This document shows positions 1 through 7,955 of a stretch of 64,000 nucleotides of DNA, piece by piece. Source of the stretch: an uncultured Shewanella sp. (lineage in GTDB: Bacteria; Pseudomonadota; Gammaproteobacteria; Enterobacterales; Shewanellaceae); the NCBI RefSeq assembly GCF_947497935.1, contig NZ_CANMIO010000002.1, positions 186,001-250,000 of the forward strand. The letters run 5' to 3'. Under the pieces are notes generated by a model, which was not told the DNA's origin, did no database searches, and saw only the letters and a program-made list of their open reading frames with translations. Every line of letters begins with the position of its first letter. Position 1 is the stretch's first letter. Made by a program: the position numbers and the translations under genes.

Positions 1-675
1 GTCTTGAGCATTTAGCTCTTCAGCTCCTAACACTCGCCCCTGCTTAAGGGTTAAAGTTCGATACTTCATTCGTGCAATTAAACCCAGATCATGGGTTGCG
101 ATAAGTACGGTTGTCCCCGCATCGTTAAAGGTTTCAAACAGACGCAGAATATCCATAGATAGCTTAGGATCTAAGTTACCCGTCGGCTCATCGGCAAGTA
201 GCAGAGGAGGCTTGTTTACAATCGCACGAGCAATACCCACTCTTTGCTGCTCACCACCCGACAGCATGATGGGGTTATGGCGTTCTTTGCCATATAAGCC
301 CACCATATCGAGCGCTCCTGCAACACGCTTGCGGATCTCTCCAATCGAGAAGCCTTCGATAATCAAAGGTAAAGCAACGTTGTCGAACACACTCTTGTTC
401 ATCAGCAAGTGATGATTTTGGAAGATCATACCAATATCACGACGTAGGTAAGGCACCTGCGAACGAGTCACCTTCGCGATATCATGACCATTAATTGAAA
501 CGCGACCACCGTTAGCTCTTTCGATAACGGTGATCAGCTTAAGCAGCGTACTCTTACCCGCGCCAGAGTGACCTGTTAAAAAAGCCATCTCACCACGCTT
601 TAGATGAAAACTCACATCCGATAGGGCTTTTTGCCCGCCGGGATAGACTTTGCTTACCTGCTCAAATCGAATCAT
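1..675 (-). CDS. ftsE: FtsE, cell-division ABC ATPase (partial)
   Basis: ATPase of the FtsEX complex, which sits at the division septum and controls cell-wall hydrolases. Reading frame starts at ATG 673-675 and stays open to the window edge, so 225 codons are visible, close to the usual family length. Walker A GHSGAGKST is at residues 35-43, the signature LSGGEQQR at 138-145, Walker B LLLADE near 158-163 and the H-loop histidine near 195. It follows ftsY on the same strand, the usual ftsY-ftsE-ftsX order; ftsX would lie outside the window. A hairpin stands between ftsY and ftsE. Identification is by the ABC motifs plus position; the extreme C-terminus is not seen. Confidence 0.95.
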   Translation of the reverse strand, partial: MIRFEQVSKVYPGGQKALSDVSFHLKRGEMAFLTGHSGAGKSTLLKLITVIERANGGRVSINGHDIAKVTRSQVPYLRRDIGMIFQNHHLLMNKSVFDNVALPLIIEGFSIGEIRKRVAGALDMVGLYGKERHNPIMLSGGEQQRVGIARAIVNKPPLLLADEPTGNLDPKLSMDILRLFETFNDAGTTVLIATHDLGLIARMKYRTLTLKQGRVLGAEELNAQD

Positions 676-715
676 TAATAAGATTTCTTTTTAGTTGGCA
701 TTAATCGGCATTAGT

Positions 716-740
716 AAAAGCACCCATGTAGGGTGCTTTT
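716..740 (-). terminator. hairpin between ftsY and ftsE
   Basis: Inverted repeat AAAAGCACCC / GGGTGCTTTT with a five-base loop, flanked by A and T runs, so it could act on either strand. It lies 39 bases past the ftsY stop and 41 bases before the ftsE start, so it may reduce read-through into ftsEX. Confidence 0.6.
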
Positions 741-779
741 ATTTAGCTATTTTTCAGTAACGTTTGCTATAAGCTAACG

Positions 780-2891
780 TTATTTCGCGTCTTTGTCGTC
801 TTTTGTTTGGCTAAACAAAGCTTCGATAAAGTCTTTCGCATCAAAGGTACGTAGGTCGTCAATCTGCTCACCTACGCCAATATGACGAATTGGAATACCA
901 AATTTATCGGCGATAGCGAAGATCACCCCGCCCTTAGCGGTGCCATCAAGCTTACTGATGGTAATACCGGTAACACCAACGGCCTCTTGGAACAGCTGCG
1001 CCTGACTAATCGCATTCTGACCAGTGCTAGCATCTAAAGTTAACATCACCTCGTGCGGAGCACTCTCCTCTTGCTTTTTCATCACACGTACGACTTTCTT
1101 CAACTCGTCCATTAAGTGGGCTTTATTCTGTAAACGACCTGCCGTATCGGCAATCAGTACGTCAACATTACGGGCACGTGCCGCTTGTAGGGCATCAAAC
1201 AGCACTGATGCACTGTCTGCACCTGTATGCTGGGCAATAACAGGGATATCGTTACGTTGACCCCAAACTTGCAACTGCTCAACTGCCGCTGCACGGAAGG
1301 TATCACCTGCCGCCAACATCACCGACTTACCTTGCGCCTGATACTGCTTAGCCAGCTTACCAATCGTCGTGGTCTTACCGACACCATTTACACCCACCAT
1401 TAAGATCACAAATGGACCATCGGCATTTTCAGGGATCAGTGGTACAGACACGGGATCGAGTGTCTTTTGCATCTCTTCACGTAGAAGATCATATAACGCT
1501 TCACCGTCTTTTAGCTGCTTACGGCTTGCCTGCTCGGTGAGGCTCTTAATCAACCGTGTGGTTGTTTCGACACCCACATCGGCGATCAATAGCTGTTCTT
1601 CTAGCTCTTCAAAAAGATCGTCATCGATCTTCTTACCGCTAAACAACCCAATAAAGCCGCTACCAATACTCTCACTGGTGCGCTTTAGGCCGCGCTTAAG
1701 ACGGGCAAACAAACCTTCTTTAACTGGCTTAATCTGTGGCTCTGGCTGTTGTTCTTCTTGTGCAGTAGCTTGTTGCGCTGCTAACTCTTGTGCAGCAGCT
1801 ATTTCAGATTCAAGACGCTCAGCTTCGACTCTTTCTAATTCAACACGTTCAGCCTCTAGGCGCTCGGCTTCAGCCTGAGCCGCTTGTTCGGCTGCTAAAC
1901 GAGCCTGTTCCGCAGCCGCTTCTGCCTCAACCTTCTCTGCTTCAATACGTTCAGCTTCAACTCTTTGAGCTTCGGCTTGCTCCGCTGCAACTCTTTGAGC
2001 TTCGACTTGCTCGGCTGCAACTCTTTGAGCTTCGGCTTGCTCTGCTGCAACTCTTTGAGCTTCGACTTGCTCTGCTGCAACTCTTTGAGCTTCGACTTGC
2101 TCTGCTGCAACTCTTTGAGCTTCGACTTGCTCCGCTGCAACTCTTTGAGCTTCGGCTTGCTCTGCTGCAACTCTTTGAGCTTCGGCTTGTTCTGCTGCAA
2201 CTCTTTGAGCTTCGGCTTGTTCTGCTGCAACTCTTTGAGCTTCGACTTGCTCTGCTGCAACCCTTTGAACTTCGGCTTGTTCTGCTGCAACTCTTTGAGC
2301 TTCCGCTTGCTCAGCTGCAACTCTTTGAGCTTCGGCTTGATCCGCTGCAACCCTTTGAACTTCAGCCTGTTCCGCAGCAACTCTTTGAGCTTCCGCTTGC
2401 TCAGCTGCAACTCTTTGAGCTTCAGCCTGCTCTTCGGCTAAACGTGCTTGTTCAGCTGCTAATCTCTGAGCTTCTGCCTGTTCAGCAGCAATACGTTCAG
2501 CTTCCACTCTTTGGGCTTCAGCTTGCTCAGCCTCAATGCGTGCAGCTTCTGCTTGTTCAGCCGCGGCTCTTTCTAATTCAAGACGTTCAGCTTCCACTCT
2601 TTGGGCTTCAGCTTGCTCAGCCTCAATGCGTGCAGCTTCTGCTTGCTCTGCCGCGACTCTTTCTAATTCAAGACGTTCAGCTTCTACTCTTTGGGCTTCA
2701 GCTTGCTCAGCCTCAATGCGTGCAGCTTCGGCCTGCTCGGCTGCAACTCTTTCTAATTCAAGACGCTCAGCTTCGACTCTTTCAAGCTCAAGCTCAAGCT
2801 TTTCAGCTTCTAGTTTCGCCGCTTCTGCAGCCTGCGCTTCTTCTTTAGATTTATCCTTGCGGAACCAGGAAAAAAAACCTTTCTTTGCCAT
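780..2891 (-). CDS. ftsY: FtsY, signal recognition particle receptor with expanded repeat N-terminus
   Basis: SRP receptor GTPase that docks ribosome-SRP complexes at the inner membrane. The C-terminal NG domain is standard: G1 GVNGVGKTT at about residue 500, DTAGR at 582-586, SKLD at 646-649. The start MAKKGFFSWFRKDK is the usual amphipathic membrane-binding helix. Residues of roughly 20-390 are Ala/Glu/Gln/Arg-rich repeats: about three copies of a 30-residue unit, then about 15 copies of a 10-residue unit (RVAAEQAEAQ type). At 703 residues it is far longer than typical FtsY (about 500 in E. coli). The extra length is all in the acidic A domain, predicted as long helix or coiled coil. Diverges from rsmD. 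Confidence 0.97.
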   Translation of the reverse strand: MAKKGFFSWFRKDKSKEEAQAAEAAKLEAEKLELELERVEAERLELERVAAEQAEAARIEAEQAEAQRVEAERLELERVAAEQAEAARIEAEQAEAQRVEAERLELERAAAEQAEAARIEAEQAEAQRVEAERIAAEQAEAQRLAAEQARLAEEQAEAQRVAAEQAEAQRVAAEQAEVQRVAADQAEAQRVAAEQAEAQRVAAEQAEVQRVAAEQVEAQRVAAEQAEAQRVAAEQAEAQRVAAEQAEAQRVAAEQVEAQRVAAEQVEAQRVAAEQVEAQRVAAEQAEAQRVAAEQVEAQRVAAEQAEAQRVEAERIEAEKVEAEAAAEQARLAAEQAAQAEAERLEAERVELERVEAERLESEIAAAQELAAQQATAQEEQQPEPQIKPVKEGLFARLKRGLKRTSESIGSGFIGLFSGKKIDDDLFEELEEQLLIADVGVETTTRLIKSLTEQASRKQLKDGEALYDLLREEMQKTLDPVSVPLIPENADGPFVILMVGVNGVGKTTTIGKLAKQYQAQGKSVMLAAGDTFRAAAVEQLQVWGQRNDIPVIAQHTGADSASVLFDALQAARARNVDVLIADTAGRLQNKAHLMDELKKVVRVMKKQEESAPHEVMLTLDASTGQNAISQAQLFQEAVGVTGITISKLDGTAKGGVIFAIADKFGIPIRHIGVGEQIDDLRTFDAKDFIEALFSQTKDDKDAK
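1965..2430 (-). repeat. 30-bp tandem repeat array inside ftsY
   Basis: About 15 head-to-tail 30-bp units, each coding the ten-residue unit RVAAEQAEAQ with A/V and A/D variants. Copies differ by a few bases only (GCTTCGGCTTG versus GCTTCGACTTG), which points to recent slippage or recombination. The array keeps the reading frame. Confidence 0.9.
2505..2790 (-). repeat. 90-bp tandem repeat, three copies, inside ftsY
   Basis: Three near-identical 90-bp units code a 30-residue block beginning RVEAERLELER and ending IEAEQAEAQ. It abuts the 30-bp array, and the larger unit looks like an older multimer of the same helix-forming sequence. Confidence 0.85.
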
Positions 2892-3116
2892 GTGTTATAC
2901 CGGTGCTCAAATAGCTGTACATAAATGCATTGGGGTGGAGGACGTTATATCAAAATCCAGCTCAAATTACGCTGATAAAAACAGCAAAAACGCCATTCAG
3001 ACGGAATCTAACAACTGCTTTTTACCATTTAGCTGTGCTTTGATATAAAATAACGACCTAAATTCAGACGCCATAGTCTACCACTTTCTTTCATTAGGCA
3101 AAATCACGAGGACACC

Positions 3117-3740
3117 ATGGTCAAAAAAAGACCTTCTAGCGGTCAAGTTAGGATTATTTCAGGCCAATGGCGCTCGCGAAAGTTGCCCATTCACGACCTT
3201 GAAGGGCTACGCCCAACCACAGATCGCGTCAGAGAAACCCTATTCAACTGGGTTGCTAACGATGTACGCGGCTCCCGTGTACTCGACTGCTTTGCCGGTA
3301 GCGGCGCGTTAAGCCTTGAGTCACTGTCGCGATATGCCAGCTACGCCAAGATTTTTGAGCTACAGGCTCAAGCGGCGAAACAGCTTGTGGCCAACCTGGC
3401 CACGCTTAAGTGTGAGAACGCAGACGTCATCAAAGGTGATAGCCTAGCGCTACTTGCTAATAAGCCAAACGAAGGCTTCGATCTCGTCTTTATCGACCCA
3501 CCTTTTAGAAAGTCACTGGCAGAGAAAAGCATTGCACTTATCGATCAACACCAATGGTTAAACGATGATGCTCTTATTTACGTAGAAACCGAGAGTGAAA
3601 TCTCGCTGCTTAACGTACCGGCTAGCTGGGCATTACTGAAAGAGAAGAAAGCGGGTCAAGTGATCTATCGTTTATATCAATACTCTGCAGAGCAGGTTTC
3701 AGAAGCAGACATCAATACTGATACAGGGGAAGCGAGTTAA
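3117..3740 (+). CDS. rsmD: RsmD, 16S rRNA (guanine966-N2)-methyltransferase
   Basis: Methylates G966 of 16S rRNA using S-adenosylmethionine. 207 residues, the normal length. Visible are the SAM-binding motif DCFAGSGAL (57-65) and the catalytic DPPF (127-130), which marks N6-adenine/N2-guanine methyltransferases. ATG at 3117 follows a purine-rich stretch (ACGAGGAC). Divergent from ftsY, a long-conserved arrangement in gammaproteobacteria, and directly followed with no gap by the DUF1145 gene, so the two are co-transcribed. Confidence 0.95.
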   Translation: MVKKRPSSGQVRIISGQWRSRKLPIHDLEGLRPTTDRVRETLFNWVANDVRGSRVLDCFAGSGALSLESLSRYASYAKIFELQAQAAKQLVANLATLKCENADVIKGDSLALLANKPNEGFDLVFIDPPFRKSLAEKSIALIDQHQWLNDDALIYVETESEISLLNVPASWALLKEKKAGQVIYRLYQYSAEQVSEADINTDTGEAS

Positions 3741-4025
3741 ATGAAAGTCATGCTAGTTTTAGGAAAATTGGTCACCGGCTTTGCTTGGTTAATGATGATC
3801 TATAACTTGATCATGCCTTTTGAAGGCAATATATCGGTTGTCCTCAATATCTTGTTTGCAATGACCATCTTTATGCATTGCTTTCAGACACTCATTTTCC
3901 ACACTATGTTTAAACCACTACTGCAACTGAAAAAATCTGACTATCTGCAGGTATTCCTATTTGGTGTATTTAGCCTACTACAGTATCGCAAGCAAGTTAT
4001 GGATAAGCAGGCTCAAAACGGTTAA
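3741..4025 (+). CDS. DUF1145 family small membrane protein (YhhL-like)
   Basis: 94-residue protein with three hydrophobic segments, roughly residues 5-25, 27-48 and 68-85, so an inner-membrane protein. Its ATG follows the rsmD stop immediately, indicating translational coupling. E. coli has a similar small membrane protein (YhhL, DUF1145) next to rsmD, which supports the family call. Function is unknown. A strong terminator follows. Confidence 0.8.
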   Translation: MKVMLVLGKLVTGFAWLMMIYNLIMPFEGNISVVLNILFAMTIFMHCFQTLIFHTMFKPLLQLKKSDYLQVFLFGVFSLLQYRKQVMDKQAQNG

Positions 4026-4047
4026 TAGCCGGACAAGCCAAGACTAC

Positions 4048-4087
4048 AAAGGCAAAACAGTATCCGCTGTTTTGCCTTTTATTTTTT
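4048..4087 (+). terminator. rho-independent terminator after rsmD-DUF1145
   Basis: Perfect 13-bp stem AAAGGCAAAACAG / CTGTTTTGCCTTT, loop TATCCG, then a T-rich tail. Confidence 0.9.
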
Positions 4088-4101
4088 GCTTTTTTCAGAA
4101 T

Positions 4102-4321
4102 CTAGATCCTAGGACGCTGCGCTGCGAGATCGGGCTAAGCCCTGCTAGAAACAGCCAAAGCCTAAAGCACCATCTTTTCTGGCTCTTAGCTTTTCCGTAA
4201 GCGCAGCGTTCCGTCAGTGACGCAGTCACGTTCCCTAGGCCGCAGGCCGTTCGTCTTAGCTTTAAAAAAAGAACCTAGATCCTAGGACGCTACGCTGCGA
4301 GAGCGGGCAGTGCCCTTCTAG
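4102..4321. repeat. two copies of a 47-nt CTAG-bounded repeat
   Basis: Copies at 4102-4148 and 4275-4321 share CTAGATCCTAGGACGCT, end in CTAG and have equal length. Inside each is a small hairpin: GGGCT/AGCCC in the first, GGGCA/TGCCC in the second. The paired bases changed together, so the fold is kept. The DNA between the copies also holds palindromes such as CCTAGGCCGCAGGCC. REP-like intergenic repeat; family name not known to me. Confidence 0.7.
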
Positions 4322-4491
4322 GTAGAGCAAATGCCAAAAGCACCGTCTCTGCTGCTTCTAAGCCTTCCGGGCTTTTCCGGCATTTATGCCGTCAGGCTTG
4401 CGCTGTTCAGTCTCGCTCAATAAGCCATTGGAGTATTGATGGGCTAAAACCCAACCTACAGCAGAAAACAAGCTTTTCCGTCTTGGCATCC

Positions 4492-4560
4492 CTAGAACCT
4501 AGGACCTTTCTTTTTCCTAGGACCTAGATCCTAGAACCTTTCTCAGCCTTTCCTAGGACC
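4492..4560. repeat. cluster of CCTAGG/CTAGAACC repeats
   Basis: Six or more overlapping copies of CCTAGGACC, CCTAGAACC and CCTAGATCC within 70 bases, in the same gene-free stretch as the 47-nt repeats. No coding sense is seen in 4026-4669; apart from the repeats and two terminators I see nothing there. Confidence 0.7.
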
Positions 4561-4587
4561 TTCTTTTACTTTCCGAAGCTTAAAAAC

Positions 4588-4613
4588 AAAAAAGCCCCAA
4601 TTAAGGGGCTTTT
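4588..4613 (-). terminator. rho-independent terminator after cymA
   Basis: Stem AAAAGCCCC / GGGGCTTTT; read on the minus strand it is followed by TTTTTTGTTTTT. It lies about 57 bases past the cymA stop. Confidence 0.85.
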
Positions 4614-4669
4614 AGCGATTTAACTTGCCGACATTAAGTCAGGCTCTGCTCTAGGCTTGTGCCTGAGTA

Positions 4670-5233
4670 TTATCCCTTAGGATAAACGTGAGCAACACCT
4701 TTGTGACAGTCAACACAAGTCTTACGCTTGTCTTCTTCTTTCTTGAAGTTGTTAGCGTGCATTCTCTTCGCCATCTTCTTCATAGTTTCAGGCTGGTTCT
4801 CGTAGATACGAGTGTGACAGTGCTGACAGTTAGCAGAGTCGTTGCCTTTGAAATACTTAAGCGCTAGATCGGCTTGCTCTTTACGGTTTTCATCCAACCA
4901 CTCTTGAGTGTTGAAACCGTCGATAGTTAGGTAACCGTATAGATCTTTAGATACGATGATCTTCTTAACTAGGTACTTAACTGGGTTGTGTGGAAGGTGA
5001 CAATCTTGACATTGTACCGTGATACCAGCACTACCGCCGCCGTGAGCAGATGCAAGCACTTCATCTTTCAATGAGTGGTTGCTGTGACAGCTCATACAGA
5101 ACTCATCTGTACTCGTTGCGTGTAAAGTTTGCTGTGTAGCAAAGTAACCTACTACACCGACAACGACACCGACTACCAACAATGCCAGAATCGAAAATTT
5201 TGCGCTGGGTTTAAATAGTGCTCGCCAGTTCAT
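4670..5233 (-). CDS. cymA: CymA, tetraheme menaquinol dehydrogenase (NapC/NirT family)
   Basis: Inner-membrane tetraheme cytochrome c that takes electrons from menaquinol and passes them to periplasmic and outer-membrane reductases; in Shewanella it is the hub of anaerobic respiration. 187 residues, matching the known CymA length. One N-terminal membrane anchor (about residues 14-33), then CMSCH (46-50), CQDCH (75-79), CQHCH (136-140) and CVDCH (173-177). ATG 5231-5233 is preferred over the GTG one codon upstream because GGAG at 5241-5244 then has 7-base spacing. Single gene with its own terminator. Sequence closely matches the S. oneidensis protein as I remember it. Confidence 0.97.
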   Translation of the reverse strand: MNWRALFKPSAKFSILALLVVGVVVGVVGYFATQQTLHATSTDEFCMSCHSNHSLKDEVLASAHGGGSAGITVQCQDCHLPHNPVKYLVKKIIVSKDLYGYLTIDGFNTQEWLDENRKEQADLALKYFKGNDSANCQHCHTRIYENQPETMKKMAKRMHANNFKKEEDKRKTCVDCHKGVAHVYPKG

Positions 5234-5634
5234 CACTCATCTCCAAGTATTTAATTTTTATAGCGATGTAAGTTAACTTCATCTCTATTTATTTTTCCAT
5301 TATAAACTAGATCTTACTCATATATCTGGAACTAAAAGTGCAAAATGAGACATGGCTCTAACTCTCTTTTCAGACCCCTGACCTGCTTATATTATATGCA
5401 CTATTACTAAAGCTACTCTAACACCTTGATTATCGCAAGGTTAATACGCTATCAACTTGATATTAGAGCGGTTTGATTTATTTTCTTTGAAATTCTTTTA
5501 GATGTAAAAGTGAGACAAGCCACACACCTAAAATCAAAAAAATTATGATTTTTGAAACTTTTTCTATAGTTCCTAGGTCTCTTAAATTACATCCTCGGTG
5601 TTACACATCTTTGTTACAAGAAATAGGGTTAGGC
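5234..5634. promoter_or_regulatory. divergent cymA / copper-locus intergenic region with weak CRP-like site
   Basis: A 400-base AT-rich gap between divergent genes. AGTGA-N6-CCACA at 5509-5524 matches 8 of 10 positions of the CRP consensus TGTGA-N6-TCACA. Crp is known to control anaerobic respiration genes including cymA in S. oneidensis, but the site lies about 280 bases from cymA, so it is only a candidate. An imperfect palindrome is at 5265-5283. No gene is seen. Confidence 0.3.
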
Positions 5635-6063
5635 ATGCGCAAGCAAATTGTTTATTTAGTATTTTTCATCGCACTGGTTGGGCAATTTATATTGTCTCCA
5701 GCGATGGCTATGCCTAAATATTTACATGCTAGCTCCCATGCAGCTCAGCATAACGAGCCACAAGCCTCACACACGCAAACCATACTGGCTAATAGCTTAG
5801 CCTCCTCACATAGTGCAGACACTCAGATGAATTGTGACTCTGACATGCCAAATTTGAGTTTAATCAAAATCGATTGTGATGCCCTATGCGATATCTTAGG
5901 TGCAGGTAATTGCGTATCTCATTGTGTATCAGCACCGGGGATTATCGAACAACATCAATTGAGCCTAATCTCCCCCAACTCAACAGCCAGTGTACAAACT
6001 AGCTTTTGGTCACCTCAGACCGTTGAGCTCTCGTCCAGTAATCCCCCTCCCATCAGTATTTAA
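5635..6063 (+). CDS. small secreted Cys-containing protein of the copper locus
   Basis: I do not recognise a named family. From ATG 5635 the protein has 142 residues: a clear signal peptide (MRKQIVYLVFF..., cleavage near AMA, residue 25), a His/Ser-rich stretch (31-60), then five cysteines at 67, 81, 85, 93 and 97, including two CxxxC pairs. The frame is open further upstream to 5545, but only the 5635 start gives a signal peptide at the N-terminus. Gene position and Cys/His content resemble small proteins found next to copper efflux genes, and a similar secreted protein lies at 6755. A role in periplasmic metal binding is inferred. Confidence 0.65.
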   Translation: MRKQIVYLVFFIALVGQFILSPAMAMPKYLHASSHAAQHNEPQASHTQTILANSLASSHSADTQMNCDSDMPNLSLIKIDCDALCDILGAGNCVSHCVSAPGIIEQHQLSLISPNSTASVQTSFWSPQTVELSSSNPPPISI

Positions 6064-6217
6064 GCTGTATCTCACTTTTAGCGTTTTACAGAATCATTAG
6101 CCTTTCGTTATCGAGTCAAAAATTGATATTGAACTCTAATAACTGGGCTAGGGCTATCAGTCTTTTTCCTGAGCACTGATCGCTATATTAAGTATCTGAC
6201 TTTGTTTGGAGTTTATT

Positions 6218-6637
6218 ATGAAAAAGTTTATCAGCGTCATCGCACTATCAATTGCAAGTTTCGCCTCTCAAGCCGCTTCAGTGGCTTTTCCTGAGTCATT
6301 AGAAGTATTAGCCGTAAACGGACTCAGTAACGTCGATAGCCGTTACCTAGAGTTAGAGCAAGGGCAAAACCTCATTGAGGTTCAATATCGCGACTTGTTT
6401 GAAACCAATGCCGAAGATTCGAACTGGGTACGTTCAGAACCACTGTACCTCTATATCGAACTAGAAACGGCTGCCAACTATAAGGCATTCACACCTAGCA
6501 TATTGTCTGAAGAAGACGCTTACCTATTCATCGATAACCCAACCATTAAGCTTAATGATGGCATGGGCACTGAAAAGCAGGTAAGCCTTATGACCCATGG
6601 TCAATTGATGGCCAAATTATTGTTATCAAAACAGTAA
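6218..6637 (+). CDS. DUF2057 family periplasmic protein
   Basis: 139-residue protein with signal peptide (MKKFISVIALSIASFASQA, cleavage after residue 19). The mature part begins with an FPESLEVLAVNG stretch typical of DUF2057 (UPF0319/YccT-like) proteins, whose function is unsettled. ATG 6218 is chosen because GGAG at 6208-6211 precedes it by six bases; the upstream TTG at 6206 overlaps that ribosome site. Shares its strand with the copper genes but has no cysteine or metal motif, so a link to metal handling is not shown. Confidence 0.75.
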   Translation: MKKFISVIALSIASFASQAASVAFPESLEVLAVNGLSNVDSRYLELEQGQNLIEVQYRDLFETNAEDSNWVRSEPLYLYIELETAANYKAFTPSILSEEDAYLFIDNPTIKLNDGMGTEKQVSLMTHGQLMAKLLLSKQ

Positions 6638-6656
6638 GATATTTATCTAATCTCAA

Positions 6657-6719
6657 ATAGGAATGGCACATTGAACCAGCAAAATTGTGAAGTTAATCAA
6701 TGTGCCGCTTAATTCCTAT
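6657..6719. repeat. long imperfect inverted repeat
   Basis: ATAGGAAT-GGCACATTGA at 6657-6674 pairs with TCAATGTGCC and ATTCCTAT at 6697-6719: an 8-bp and a 10-bp stem with a one-sided bulge and a 22-base loop. It lies just after the DUF2057 stop and before the Cys-rich gene; no T-run follows, so it may be a processing or regulatory structure rather than a plain terminator. Confidence 0.6.
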
Positions 6720-6754
6720 GGTAGACTTAACACAGTTTATTATTTGGAAACATC

Positions 6755-7171
6755 ATGCTTAGCATAATCCGTCGCCATACATTGTTAGCCTTTACGCTAC
6801 TCGCATTGTTGAGTCAGCTAGTGCTTTCTAATGGTTCGCTGATGGTGCCAAAAGCTATGGCTGATGATATGCCAATGATGAGCATGCAAGACGGAACAGA
6901 CTGTCACCCAATGCAAATGGATGAAGACGCTCATTGCTGCGAAGTTGAAATGCAATCGCAAATGCTTCCCGGCAACGCTCAACCTTGCTGCAACGGCAAT
7001 GGATCATGCCAGAGCGACTGCAGCCATTGCTTGGTAATTTCTGTAACAGGTACTCTGTTTAGTGCATCACCTTGGCCAGGGTTTAGCACTTCCGATATTG
7101 TAATGGCCACTCCAATGCCTCATTTCCACTCTATTTCATTGCCACAAGATTTAAGACCTCCCATCGCATAA
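6755..7171 (+). CDS. small secreted Cys/Met-rich protein of the copper locus
   Basis: 138 residues with an N-terminal signal or anchor (about residues 9-30, cleavage near AMA at 36). The mature N-terminal part is rich in metal ligands: Met-Pro-Met-Met-Ser-Met, then cysteines at 50, 61, 62, 78, 79, 85, 89 and 92 with nearby His and Met, including CC pairs and CxxxCxxC. It resembles the 5635 protein in size and layout. Likely a periplasmic or membrane-anchored copper-binding accessory; CopL/DUF2946-type proteins have this look, but I cannot confirm membership. Upstream of the HMBD protein and the Cus pump on the same strand. Confidence 0.65.
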   Translation: MLSIIRRHTLLAFTLLALLSQLVLSNGSLMVPKAMADDMPMMSMQDGTDCHPMQMDEDAHCCEVEMQSQMLPGNAQPCCNGNGSCQSDCSHCLVISVTGTLFSASPWPGFSTSDIVMATPMPHFHSISLPQDLRPPIA

Positions 7172-7316
7172 ATAGGGGCGCTGCGTCTCTATGCGAATAT
7201 CTCTTTGTAAAAAAAGAAAACAAATTAATCTTAATCAGCAATTATTTAAGCCGTTAATTGTTCTGCTGCTCATTTTAAGCACAGGCATTCGGCCATCTAT
7301 ACGATGGAGTTGAGTT

Positions 7317-7931
7317 ATGAAAACCCTTATAAGTTTAGCCTTATCTACCCTGCTATTTCTGTCTTTGACGGGTACAGCAACAGCAAATGAACACCATCAT
7401 GGTGCCCATAAAAACCAACACGCTGTGCAAAATCAGGATTATGCTTGCCCTATGCATCCTGAAGTAACAGGTAACAAAGGTGATTCTTGTCCTAAATGCG
7501 GCATGGATCTGGAAGCTGCAAAGACTGCCGCTAAAGGCCATGGCAAAAACTGTGACTCTTGCCCTAATAAAGAGTCGTGCCCTAATAAAGCTGGAAAGCA
7601 CCATAAGCATATGAGCAAGCATACCCATGCATGCCCTATGAACCCAGCGATTACAGGTCAAGCAGGCGACAGCTGCCCTAAATGCGGCATGGACTTAGAA
7701 CCTATCGCAAAAGCCGATAACGCTAAAAACTGTGACTCTTGCCCGAACAAAGAGTCGTGCCCTAATAAAGCTAAAAAACACCACAAGCATATGAGCAAGC
7801 ATACCCATGCATGCCCTATGAACCCGGCTATTACAGGTCAAGCAGGCGATAGCTGCCCTAAGTGTGGAATGGATCTAGAGCCTATCGCTACCGGCGACAA
7901 GGCAACTAAATCTGCTCACATGCATCACTAA
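7317..7931 (+). CDS. periplasmic protein with three heavy-metal-binding domains
   Basis: 204 residues. Signal peptide (1-23, cleavage at ATA-NE), then three HMBD units of the form CPMxPxxT...CPKCGMD at about 44-65, 106-127 and 166-187. Between them are two CDSCPNKESCPNK motifs and His-rich KHHKHMSKHTHA stretches. Residues 79-130 and 139-190 are a nearly exact 60-residue duplication. Free-standing HMBD proteins are expected to bind Cu/Ag (or Zn) in the periplasm; here the product is probably a buffer or chaperone feeding the CusBA pump encoded 24 bases downstream. GGAG at 7305-7308 sets the ATG at 7317. Confidence 0.85.
   Translation: MKTLISLALSTLLFLSLTGTATANEHHHGAHKNQHAVQNQDYACPMHPEVTGNKGDSCPKCGMDLEAAKTAAKGHGKNCDSCPNKESCPNKAGKHHKHMSKHTHACPMNPAITGQAGDSCPKCGMDLEPIAKADNAKNCDSCPNKESCPNKAKKHHKHMSKHTHACPMNPAITGQAGDSCPKCGMDLEPIATGDKATKSAHMHH
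7551..7892 (+). repeat. 180-bp period direct duplication in the HMBD gene
   Basis: Units starting at 7551 and 7731 are near identical for about 160 bases, with mostly silent changes. Each codes CDSCPNKESCPNK, a His-rich linker and one HMBD. Exactly in frame, so the copy number of metal sites could change without breaking the gene. Confidence 0.85.
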
Positions 7932-7955
7932 TACTTAGGGTGGAGATAAGGCATT

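Noticed and set aside
1965-2430. CRISPR-like array of 30-bp repeats
   Set aside because: The repeats are contiguous with no spacers and code an in-frame protein repeat.
1790-2848. Long open frames on the plus strand and in a second minus frame across the ftsY repeats
   Set aside because: They consist only of the repeat read in other frames (LFELRLA and KPKLKEL type), without start signals; ftsY explains the DNA.
7353-7661. Open frame antisense to the HMBD protein gene
   Set aside because: Mirror of a Cys/His-rich gene; no ribosome site or known features.
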